The position numbers and the translations under genes are program-made. Positions 1-6,994 of a stretch of DNA of 14,562 nucleotides are shown piece by piece (the stretch's first letter is position 1; every line of letters starts with the position of its first letter). Origin of the DNA: Larix sibirica (taxonomy: Eukaryota; Streptophyta; Pinopsida; Pinales; Pinaceae); assembly GCA_004151065.3 (NCBI GenBank), contig NWUY0300018629.1, forward strand, positions 62,242 through 76,803, given 5' to 3'. The notes beneath the pieces are model-generated. The model was given only the letters and a program-made list of their open reading frames with translations, ran no database searches and had not been told where the DNA came from.

Positions 1-6
1 GGTTGA

Positions 7-705
7 TCATCAATGACAACCTATGCTCAACAAATGTGACACCGATGCATTAGTTCCATGGAGAGTGCTCAGGGCCTTTCTAATCTCCCTTTTGCTCATC
101 TTCAATGGCTCTGCAAGGAAGTGTGGCTCCGGAGGACAAACATCCTCTTCTTCTTCTTCTACACAATTTTCTTCTCTCTTGCACTCACTTTGCAGTGACT
201 TGTGCTCCAACTCATGGATCTCTGCTCCTACTTCATTACTATTCTCCTTCAGGAAGCTTGAGGCTTCTCCAACTTGAGTAGTACTAGGATCACAAATTTT
301 GGAGACTCTACTTGAAGAAAAACCAAATAATCCCATGATGTTTGAATATGCAAATGGCTTTGACAAAGCTTCACCTTTGGCTCCTTCTTCTTCTTTAATC
401 CGAGAGGTGGAACAACTTGGTTCCTCTATGGATGGTTTGTTGCACTCAAAAGAATCCTGATCAACATTCTGAGGCCAAAATCCATGCTTACAAGTGAAAT
501 AATCTTTGAAGGGAATAGCTACATAGATCTTCTCACCCAAAGCTAGATACTCCTGATAACAGTGAGGCATGTTAGCACTTGTTGCTAACCATCTTGCTAA
601 TTCCTCCCGAAGGCTAGCCATTGGTGGATTAGGCCTTCTGTCATTTCTGTGTATTGGTTCACAGAAGAAGTCATCCTCCTTGATGAATATGGTTGTCATT
701 GATGA
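7..705. repeat. 15-bp inverted repeats bounding the minus-strand ORF
   Basis: TCATCAATGACAACC at 7-21 is the exact reverse complement of 691-705. The right copy sits in a near-perfect palindrome at 692-709 with 8-bp arms GTTGTCAT and ATGACAAC around TG. The ORF uses the ATG in the right copy and its TGA in the left copy, so the coding segment fills the interval between the two repeats. This could mark segment inversion by recombination between the repeats, or repeated use of an LTR-terminus-like motif. Confidence 0.6.
10..699 (-). CDS. Hypothetical 229-residue protein, function unknown
   Basis: An open frame of 229 codons reads on the minus strand from ATG at 699-697 to TGA at 12-10. I do not recognise a family. 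The product is hydrophilic: an arginine/proline patch near residues 19-26, a central stretch with FWPQNVDQDSF, then a Glu/Ser/Lys-rich C-terminal half with a run of five glutamates. No signal peptide, membrane segment or catalytic motif is evident. The open frame continues upstream to 1221, but that extension translates a low-complexity repeat and is Cys/Leu/His-rich, so the ATG inside the inverted repeat is the more sensible start. Composition changes sharply there. Inference: an accessory ORF of a plant LTR retrotransposon, since some Tat-lineage elements carry antisense ORFs beside the 3' LTR. A chance open frame is also possible. Confidence 0.35.
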   Translation of the reverse strand: MTTIFIKEDDFFCEPIHRNDRRPNPPMASLREELARWLATSANMPHCYQEYLALGEKIYVAIPFKDYFTCKHGFWPQNVDQDSFECNKPSIEEPSCSTSRIKEEEGAKGEALSKPFAYSNIMGLFGFSSSRVSKICDPSTTQVGEASSFLKENSNEVGAEIHELEHKSLQSECKREENCVEEEEEDVCPPEPHFLAEPLKMSKREIRKALSTLHGTNASVSHLLSIGCH

Positions 706-719
706 CAACACATTAATGA

Positions 720-1280
720 CAAAGGTTGATTGACAAAGACAAGGACCTGGATTTATGAGGAGATGAAGGCAAGCATGGCAAGTGGACAACCATTGATAGC
801 ATAACAAGTGGCAGAGGTTATCAAGGCAGAGGACATTGAAGATCAAGCAACTGAACAAGAGGACTTGGAGATGGCATGAAGTGGATGACTTGGCAGTAGA
901 CAAGGACATTGACAAGCATGACAATGAACATTGACAAAGACATGATAAGTGTTGATGACATGGCAGAAACAATGGTGAAGGACATTGACATGTTGAAGGA
1001 CAAAGAAGCATGAAGACAAGGACAAGATGGACAAGGAAAATGAAGGACATTTCAAGCAAGCTAGTGTTGGTGACTAAGCAAGCGTGGAAGATGACATGGA
1101 TGACATGGCACAATGGCATGATAGAACACACAAGACTGAAGACAAGCATTGATAGCATGACAAGTGGCAAAGACTTGAAGGACATGGCTTGATGATATGG
1201 CAGGAACAAGACAAAGGTCAAACATTAATGACATGATGACTTGGCAAGCATGAAAGATGACTTGGCAAAGATGATGAGGT
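720..1280. repeat. Purine-rich degenerate repeat block
   Basis: The plus strand is built from shuffled variants of GACAAG, GACATTG, GACATGG, AAGCATG and TTGGCA. One 26-bp segment, CATTGATAGCAT followed by ACAAGTGGCA, occurs at 791-816 and again at 1147-1172 with two differences. The strong A+G bias suppresses stop codons on the minus strand, so long Cys/Leu-rich open frames appear there as artefacts. No gene is supported. Confidence 0.65.
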
Positions 1281-1297
1281 GGCCAAGGAAGCACTGC

Positions 1298-1693
1298 TGC
1301 GGGCATTTCCTGAAGTCTCTGCGGGCATAATCAAAATGACCCTGTGGGCATTAGATGGAGGAGCCTGCGGGCATATGGAGAAGGCTCCTTGCGGGCATTA
1401 CAATTGAAGTCTGCGGGCATACTGTCAAGGGAGTGCTGCGAGCATTTTACATAGCCCTTGCAGGCATATTTTGTAGCCCTTGCGGGCATTTCAAAATGAG
1501 CTTGCGGGCATATGTTGAAGGGCTAAAATGGCCCTTGCGGGCATCAAAGTGGAGCCCACTGTGGGCATTTACATGAGTATATTGCGGGCACATTTTGGAG
1601 GCATGCTAAAGACCCTTGTGGGCATAATAGTGGAGCCTTTGCGGGCATTGCTTGATGGTTCTTGCAAGCATAAAAATGGAAACCATGTGAGCA
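1298..1693. repeat. Tandem array of TGCGGGCAT every 22-25 bp
   Basis: Seventeen copies of TGCGGGCAT or one- to two-base variants start at 1298, 1320, 1343, 1366, 1390, 1412, 1437, 1459, 1481, 1503, 1536, 1560, 1583, 1617, 1640, 1663 and 1685. Steps are 22-25 bp except two of 33 and 34 bp. The 13-16 bp spacers are degenerate but related, with AAGTGGAGCCC-like sequence recurring. The core is far better preserved than the spacer. GC content is well above the flanks. It lies directly upstream of a TATA-rich stretch. Confidence 0.85.
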
Positions 1694-1721
1694 TGAAGAC
1701 CGGCGATGTGGCTAAAAGACC

Positions 1722-1743
1722 AAATATAAATTTATATATATTT
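1722..1743 (+). promoter_or_regulatory. TATA-rich candidate core promoter
   Basis: Overlapping TATAAAT (1725-1731) and TATATATAT sequence follow within 40 bp of the last 9-mer of the phased array. Position and composition suit a Pol II TATA box reading rightward, as expected inside an LTR. AT-rich plant DNA yields such motifs often, so this is tentative. Confidence 0.25.
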
Positions 1744-1763
1744 GTTGGAGATAACATGGAATG

Positions 1764-2970
1764 AAAAAATATATTTGATGAGGGTAATGTGGAAACATTA
1801 AATATAATTTGATAAAATAAAAAGGGAAGACAAGTCGGCCTCCTAAAAATTCAAGGATAAGACAAGTATAAATAAAAATCAATTCGTTGATTTGGAAAGA
1901 TGAATTGGTGTGGAACATTTTGGAAGGTAGAGTAGCTTTGATTTCGGGGTTTTTAAGGAGATGATTGAGGAAGGTTAGGTGATGTCGTAGCACCAACAAG
2001 AGTAAAGGGAGCAACGATGAAATATTTTTCCTTTTATTTGACTCTGGGCAACAATGATGAAGACATGCTGGAGGCATGACACCAGTAAGGGCAGTTTTTG
2101 ATGTACTAAGAATAATGACATGAAGATGTATTTGATTTTCTCATGGATAGAATTGATGTAATAGAATGATGATTTGTATGATGATGTATGTGATATAATG
2201 TGATAAATGTGTATGCTATTTACAAGTTGGGTCTTGTATATTTTTTCTTAGTTGGATCTAAGAAAAGACCAAGCTGAGTCTTGGAATAGAAGTTGGTGCT
2301 TCTAATTCAATTGTAGCTGATAATGCCCAACGGTTGTAGCCGATTAAACCAAATATAAAAAAATATTACAAAGCTTATATCTTGTGTCTTTATTGGTGTG
2401 AATTGTTGTGATGAATAACATGTTTAATGGGTAGCTTTGTATAACTTAGTATAAATGATGATCTTAATTTACATGTTAAAATGGAAATGTAAATAATATA
2501 TGTTAGGGTTAGAAAAAATTGAAAAAATGGAATTAAGTGCAAGCTCATTGACATATATTTTAAAAATAACCATTTTTAAATAATAAATTATTATGACCAT
2601 TTAATATAATTTAAATATAATATTTATCATAATGACTCCAATCCATCTTCAATAAATATTTTGATAGTTTTGGGTATGGGTCATATATTGTCTTACATGA
2701 TTTTATTATTTTAATTGGTCTAATGTCATGGTGGGTTTTGCTTTCGGCCTTTCCTATGTTTTCCTATGTCTCTAGGATCCCACTTTCTTTGTACACGAAG
2801 AGAATATTCTACTCACGGGAATAAGGTATAAATCTTTTCTTTTGCCACCGATGAAATAATAAAATGTGAGGCAAGAATGTAGGGTGATAGACTAGACCAA
2901 ACTTAAAAGATTGTCATAATTATCCTTAGATACAACATAATGTTATCAAATTTGATGTGACCCTCCATTA
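1764..2970. other. AT-rich stretch without a recognisable gene
   Basis: I find no reading frame with family features on either strand. The minus-strand open frame at 1712-2077 shows no domain. The first part may be the downstream half of the LTR-like unit. From about 2420 the DNA becomes strongly AT-rich, with homopolymer runs and no preserved coding signal. Confidence 0.6.
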
Positions 2971-3263
2971 AGTCCATTCTCCACTTTATTTGTTGCCTTT
3001 TTACATGTACTTAGGTTACATTTTGTATTCCACCATTTTGTCATTTGCATGCATGTAGGCCCCAACTTTGCTAATTATAATTTGGTTTCTATAAAATTGT
3101 AGGTGAGTCCATTCTTCACTTTATTTGTTGTTTTTTTACATGTATTTGGGTTATATTTTTTATTCCACCACTTTGTCAAATGCATGCATGTAAGCCACAA
3201 TTTTGTATTTGTCAAATTAAACCACAACTTTGTATTTGTCAAATGGTTTTTATAAAATTGCAA
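2971..3263. repeat. Tandem duplication, about 135 bp unit
   Basis: The segment starting AGTCCATTCT at 2971 recurs at 3106. Both copies continue through CACTTTATTTGTTG, a T-run, ACATGTA and GCATGCATGTA and end near TATAAAATTG. The second copy is longer because a 26-bp piece containing CAACTTTGTATTTGTCAAAT is itself duplicated (about 3196-3221 and 3222-3245). No coding content. Confidence 0.8.
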
Positions 3264-3479
3264 TTTTATTAGTAGGAACTATGAGCAATGGTTGAATTTG
3301 GATAATAATGTGATTATTATTAAATTTGAAAACATTCTATTTTATGTTTTGATTAGTTTTATTGACACAATTTTTAAAGTCACCTTAGTTACGAAGGTTT
3401 TTAGTTTTTGAAGGTTTTTATGGTTACAAACCATTAATGTCATGTGCAGTTTAAACTTTGGTTTCAGCTTTGACTTCTT

Positions 3480-3720
3480 TATTTAACTTGGTATTTTTTT
3501 GAAATTTTAAAAATTTTGTTATAATTTTCTTTAATGGATATTTTTTTTTAATTCTAAGGATTTTGTTATAATTTTTTCCAATTGTACTGCTACAATTTAT
3601 TATTTAACATAGTATTTTTTGAAATTCTAAGAATTTTGTTATAATTTTTTCTAATTAATATATTTTTGAAATTATAAAGATTTTGTTATAATTTTCTTTA
3701 ATTGTACCGTCACAACTTAT
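3480..3720. repeat. Two-level tandem repeat, 121 bp made of ~60 bp halves
   Basis: ATTTTGTTATAATTTT recurs in four related segments at about 3501-3537, 3549-3585, 3621-3657 and 3668-3704. A higher-order period of 121 bp is also visible, with TATTTAACTTGGTA at 3480 matching TATTTAACATAGTA at 3601. This suggests an early short duplication followed by duplication of the dimer. Very AT-rich, no gene. Confidence 0.75.
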
Positions 3721-4096
3721 TAGACCCAAATTACCAACTACATTAATTATAGTTTAATCTAATTTTCTTTATATTGTATTTTTTTCAACGAAGATATTAT
3801 GATCTTTTTTCCACACCTTATTTTGTCACTTAGATTGGTCATTCACATGGCTTAAGCATACAAGTAAGTGACATCCATTTAATAAACATATTATTTCAAA
3901 TAAACAACTTAGGTGACAATAGATAAGATCAAGATTGGCATATCCTCCCTTTGCCCGGAGCCTCTTAACTTGTATTGCTTACATTCTAGGTTCTTAATCT
4001 TTAGGAGCCCTCCACGCACAGCATACTATGAGAAATAAAAGTTAGGATCTCTACAACCTGCTTGATAGATAAGCATCCTTGTTCAAACAAATTATG
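3721..4096. other. AT-rich spacer, nothing recognised
   Basis: No gene, RNA or obvious repeat was found. A short minus-strand frame begins in the neighbouring duplicated region but has no family features. Confidence 0.5.
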
Positions 4097-4294
4097 GTAC
4101 CTACTTAGCTTAACTAATTCCAATTCCAAAATTTGAAAAACCATGTCTGCTAACATTACACTAAAGTAAATGGTACTTTGCTGCAACTACTTAACTTAAC
4201 TAATTCCAATTCCAAGAGCTAACATTACACTTAACTTAACTAATTCCAATTCCAAGAGCTAACATTACACTAAAGTAGATGGTACTTTGCTGCC
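4097..4294. repeat. Perfect 40-bp tandem duplication inside a triplicated segment
   Basis: The 40-bp unit at 4191-4230 is repeated exactly at 4231-4270 (TTAACTTAAC, TAATTCCAAT, TCCAAGAGCT, AACATTACAC). A diverged copy precedes it at about 4107-4160, and AACATTACACTAAAGTA with the following TGGTACTTTGCTGC occurs at 4152 and again at 4261. The perfect identity of the central pair marks it as recent. Confidence 0.85.
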
Positions 4295-4910
4295 ATGTTT
4301 GAAAAGACTAATCTATATACTAAGGTTTGATGCCTGCTCATTAAAAGACTGCATTAAAGTAAAGAATGTACTGTGTTTAAGCAGTTCTGGTACCTGGTTG
4401 TTCTTGTTCTAAGCTAAATGAAGTTTCATGGTCCCTTTGTCTAACAAAGGGTGTGAACAGGAGAACAAAAAGCTTAAAGGTAAGAAACTTTTAAAACCAA
4501 CCAACCAGTTTTAACCAGCCAGCAGCCTTCCAAACTTACTGGAAATGACTCTTAACATGCCATGTGCACCAAGTGTAGGATGGTCATATGCAACAAGTTC
4601 AGGATGGTTTATCTGTTTTGGGAAAATCTCACTACAGAAAGGTTAGAACATTAAATTAAATATACTAAAAAAACTTACTCAGTATAATTGAGTTTAGAGA
4701 CGCTTTTTATAGCTTAGTACGAAGTAGAAGATAGAAGATAATTCCTCAGTGCTCAATGTGAACTTGAGCATAACATTTTAATAGAATAATAAAATATTAA
4801 GTAAATAAAAAATTTACGTATAAAATTAAAAACTAAAAAAATATATATTCTAATTTATTAAAAATTTAAAACTAAAAATATTAATGAAACTTGATACTTG
4901 GGATTTACAT
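4295..4910. other. Non-coding spacer with one stem-loop
   Basis: No gene is recognisable. An inverted repeat at 4398-4468 is the only structure I see. After about 4780 the sequence is almost pure A/T. Confidence 0.5.
4398..4468. repeat. Two-tier stem-loop
   Basis: CCCTTTGT (4433-4440) pairs perfectly with ACAAAGGG (4444-4451) around a 3-nt loop. An outer arm TTGTTCTTGTTC (4398-4409) is complementary, with a small bulge, to GAACAGGAGAACAA (4455-4468). There is no coding context. Confidence 0.55.
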
Positions 4911-5155
4911 AATTTACATACAAGTGATTTGAGTATATATGAAAGAGATTTACATATTAAACCACGGTAAATCCATATCAATTCCAGATTTACCAAATTG
5001 CAAAATATCAAATCTTTTAAATAATTTTCAATAATTTACATACAAGTGATTTAAGTACATACAAGAGAGATTTACATATTAAACCACTGTAAATCTATAT
5101 CAACTCCAGATTTACCAAGTTGCAAAAAAAAAATCAAATCCTTTAAAGTACACAG
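4911..5155. repeat. 122-bp tandem duplication
   Basis: The copy from 4911 (AATTTACATACAAGTGATTT) repeats from 5033 with scattered substitutions: GAGATTTACATATTAAACCAC, the CAGATTTACCAA block and TTGCAAA are all shared. The second copy carries an expanded A-run near 5124-5133. It ends just before the first foldback module. Confidence 0.8.
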
Positions 5156-5208
5156 AATCTACCTAGTGTAATAAACATATAAACCTGAGGGAGCGTTAAA
5201 CAATAGTA

Positions 5209-5335
5209 GAATTCCATAACTGTGATCCATGATATATATGTAATTTCCATAATATCCTTTATCAAATTTCTTTTTTTATTCTAAGAAGAGGTCCTATAGA
5301 ACGGGTAGGTATCTCTGTGTATTGTGTTTATGCTT
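5209..5335 (+). repeat. Dispersed module, copy A (TATA plus foldback 5' half)
   Basis: This stretch is homologous to 6872-6994 in the same orientation. Shared sequence includes CATAACTG, GATCCATGATATATATGTAA, TTTCCATAAT, ATCAAATTTC, CTAAGAAG and TCCTATAGA. Homology begins at GAATT in both copies and runs through a TATA-like motif into the 5' arm of a foldback. Divergence is moderate, so the duplication is not recent. Confidence 0.8.
5233..5239 (+). promoter_or_regulatory. TATA-like motif upstream of foldback A
   Basis: TATATAT lies 45 bp upstream of the first base of foldback A (5278). The paralogous module has the same motif at 6897-6903, 46 bp upstream of its foldback at 6943. Conservation of both motif and spacing suggests, but does not prove, a Pol II core promoter for a short structured transcript. 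Confidence 0.35.
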
Positions 5336-5374
5336 CCGTGGAGACCTACCGGTATATGGCCCTCTTCTTGGAAT
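5278..5374 (+). ncRNA. MIRNA-precursor-like foldback A (candidate)
   Basis: The 5' arm 5278-5315 pairs with the 3' arm 5340-5374 around a loop of about 24 nt. AAGAAGAGG matches CCTCTTCTT and GGTAGGT matches ACCTACC, with a few bulges between. The total of about 97 nt is in the plant pre-miRNA range. The 3' arm is duplicated downstream at 5415-5451, giving a second possible partner for the 5' arm. I recognise no known plant miRNA in either arm. Alternatives are a foldback transposon or a decayed inverted duplication; expression cannot be judged from sequence. Confidence 0.35.
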
Positions 5375-5488
5375 CAAAATTAAAATTGGGCCAACTATAT
5401 GTAACTAAAGACATGGAGACCTACCGGTATATGGCCCTCTTCTTTGGAATCAAATTAAAATTGGACCAACTATATGTAACTAAAGACA
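5339..5488 (+). repeat. 75-bp tandem duplication of the 3' arm and flank
   Basis: Positions 5339-5413 and 5414-5488 are near-identical, differing by a few substitutions and one-base indels. Each starts TGGAGACCTACCGG and ends AACTATATGTAACTAAAGAC. The duplication includes the complete 3' arm of foldback A. The region is open in one frame, but those codons simply translate the repeat. Confidence 0.85.
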
Positions 5489-5532
5489 GAGATATCTCCA
5501 TTCAAGACTTTTTGCAAACTGAAAGGAGTTTA

Positions 5533-5616
5533 TCTAAATTTCGAAAAGCCAAAAAGGCGGGAAAACAGAGATCATCTAAATTTCGGAAAGCAAAAAAAAG
5601 TGAAAAACAGAGATCA
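5533..5616 (+). repeat. 42-bp in-frame tandem duplication (basic 14-residue unit)
   Basis: Two 42-bp copies at 5533-5574 and 5575-5616 keep the reading frame and encode SKFRKAKKAGKQRS and SKFRKAKKSEKQRS. The unit is lysine/arginine-rich and lies just upstream of the RNase H remnant in the same frame. It may be a basic linker or nucleic-acid-binding segment of the parent protein. Confidence 0.75.
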
Positions 5617-5623
5617 TTTGCAG

Positions 5624-6162
5624 AACCAGGGATCCAAACATCAAGTCCTTATAGGTATTTTGATGGTGCAGCCACCAAATCCCCGAATAAATGTGGAACA
5701 GGAGGTATACTTTACATCTCAGATTCCCATCAAATCAGTTTTTGAGTGTGGTCTAGGCAGTTGAACCAACGACATTGCAGAGATCAAAGGGGTCTCTATT
5801 TCTATGCAAGCTTCATATGGAGGAGATAGAGACATCAATATCTATGGAATTCAATGCAAGTTGTGGAATGGCTGACCGAATCCAGAAGACAGTGAATTAT
5901 TGATTTGAGATATCAGTTTTTGAGATTATGGGTTTAAAGTAAGTCATTATTAAGCATGACCCATGTTTGCTCTGTTTAGAAGTTTCCAACATGCAGAAAA
6001 CATCAAATCCAGCCTTATAGAGATACATTTTTAGACATCGATCATTAGCAACGCAACCAGGAGGCGAACCTTTTATCCAAACAAGCTTGTAGCAAAGATC
6101 TGGCTCTTTCCATATGGGAGTTTTCAGAGATGGCAACGTGGAGATCCTCCCATTTCTGGTGA
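5624..6162 (+). pseudogene. RNase H domain remnant (plant LINE type), frameshifted
   Basis: The frame open from 5317 reaches YRYFDGAATKSPNKCGTGG near 5650-5711, the first RNase H strand with its catalytic Asp, and stops at 5743-5745. The next frame continues with a GLG motif, an in-frame TGA at about 5762 and TNDIAEIKG with the catalytic Glu. A further frame change near 5846-5850 falls in the third motif, so the Asp of the usual GDS is not read; SMQVVEWL follows in the new frame. The end shows NQEANLLSKQA, where the last catalytic Asp appears as Asn, and closes at TGA 6160-6162. The enzyme would have cut RNA in RNA-DNA hybrids during retrotransposition. With at least three frame changes, one stop and two altered catalytic positions, this copy is dead. 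Confidence 0.75.
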
Positions 6163-6210
6163 TTGCTTTCTAAGGTGTATAGTGAACCCTTGTATAAAAT
6201 AGTGTTTTAC

Positions 6211-6667
6211 TTTTTTCTTGTGATATCTTGAACCAATGACTGTTCTGTACTTCAGTAGTTTGGTAATGTTTTAGAGGGTATTCTGTTTGTTAGCTTCTAA
6301 GCTGATAGTTTTAAGCAATAACTGTTCTGTATTTCAGTAGTTTTATAATGCTTTGGAGGTTATTTGCTGGTTAGCTTCTAAGCTGATAGTTTTAACCAAT
6401 GACTGTTCTGTATTTCAGTAGTTTTGTAATGCTTTGGAGGTTATTTTGCTGGTTAGCTTCTAAGCTGATCATTTTTTCTGGGTGATCCCTTGAACCAATA
6501 ACTGTTCTGTATTTCAGTAGTTTTGTAATGTTTTGGAGGGTATTTTGCTGCTTAGCTTCTAAGCTGATAGTTTTTTTCTTGTGATCCCTTGAACCACTGA
6601 CTGTTCTTTATTTCAGTAGTTTTGTAATGTTTTGGTGGGTATTTTGCTGCTTAGCTTCTAAGCTGAC
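6211..6667 (+). repeat. Five-copy tandem array, 81-99 bp units
   Basis: ACTGTTCT starts each unit at 6239, 6321, 6402, 6501 and 6600, giving steps of 82, 81, 99 and 99 bp. Each unit contains TTTCAGTAGTTTTGTAATG, a GGAGG-like run, TTTGCTG and TTAGCTTCTAAGCTGA. The longer units include an extra segment ending GTGATCCCTTGAACCA, which also appears as GTGATATCTTGAACCA before unit 1. The short units are therefore probably deletions of an original ~99-bp form. The array follows the RNase H stop by about 50 bp and is best read as a LINE 3' UTR. Confidence 0.9.
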
Positions 6668-6802
6668 CTTGTGCACCTTTGATGGCATGCTGAACTATCA
6701 GATGTAATCCTTTTATTTTCAGTTATGGAAAGGTTTATGATTTTTTTCTCCGGGAAAACGATATTGTAGGAAAAAAATCAATTCGGATGAAGTGACGTCA
6801 AA

Positions 6803-6848
6803 CAATTCAATCAACCAATTTAATACAATTCAATCAACTAATCTAATA
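6803..6848. repeat. 23-bp tandem duplication
   Basis: CAATTCAATCAACCAATTTA at 6803 is repeated with three substitutions at 6826 (CAATTCAATCAACTAATCTA). It lies about 25 bp upstream of module B. A TGACGTCA palindrome (6793-6800), the classic plant bZIP/TGA-factor core, precedes it. Confidence 0.65.
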
Positions 6849-6871
6849 ACAAATAATGTATACATGGTGAC

Positions 6872-6994
6872 GAATTTTCATAACTGCGATCCATGATATA
6901 TATGTAATTTCCATAATACTATTGATCAAATTTCAGTTTCGACTCTAAGAAGTCCTATAGACCGGGAAGGTCTCTCTATCTGTGTTGTGTTTTG
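6872..6994 (+). repeat. Dispersed module, copy B (TATA plus foldback 5' half)
   Basis: Second copy of the module at 5209-5335, same orientation, 1.66 kb away. Upstream of GAATT the two loci share nothing obvious. Downstream of the foldbacks, weak similarity continues (GAATCAAAATTAAAATTGG in A against GGAAAACTTAAATTTGG in B, then an ATATA-rich block), so the duplicated unit is longer than the alignable core. Confidence 0.8.
6897..6903 (+). promoter_or_regulatory. TATA-like motif upstream of foldback B
   Basis: TATATAT lies 46 bp upstream of foldback B, against 45 bp in module A. The sequence between the motif and the foldback is less conserved than the motif itself. Confidence 0.35.

Larger units (their letters stand above)
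694..2419 (+). mobile_element. Possible LTR or solo-LTR-like unit (tentative)
   Basis: The interval begins TGTCATTGATGACAACA and can be ended at AATAACA near 2419, giving TG...CA termini. Inside are a purine-rich repetitive block, a phased 9-mer array, then a TATA-rich stretch near 1722-1743, an order that resembles U3 followed by a promoter. TGTCATTGATG-like starts are common at plant LTR boundaries. I see no primer-binding site after 2419, no clear polypurine tract before 694 and no second LTR in the window. Both boundaries are therefore guesses. Confidence 0.22.
5490..6757 (+). mobile_element. 5'-truncated LINE-like 3' end (tentative boundaries)
   Basis: The segment holds only the RNase H end of an ORF2-like protein, followed by a tandemly repeated 3' tail. 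It ends near GATTTTTTTCTCCGGGAAAA, which resembles plant LINE termini. 5' truncation is the normal outcome of incomplete LINE reverse transcription. It differs clearly from the LINE at 7604-13764 in both RNase H and tail, so a separate family is inferred. The left edge is uncertain: the reading frame runs seamlessly from the foldback repeat into the RNase H. I found no target-site duplication. Confidence 0.4.

Noticed and set aside
700-1221. Upstream extension of the minus-strand ORF, making a 403-residue protein
   Set aside because: The extra 174 codons translate a purine-skewed degenerate repeat and give Cys/Leu/Ser-rich low-complexity sequence; stops are missing because of composition.
1298-1693. 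CRISPR-like array
   Set aside because: Repeats are only 9 bp, spacers are related and only 13-16 bp, and the context is a plant nuclear genome.
5897-6136. Minus-strand 79-residue ORF
   Set aside because: It lies antisense to the RNase H remnant, whose motifs read on the plus strand.
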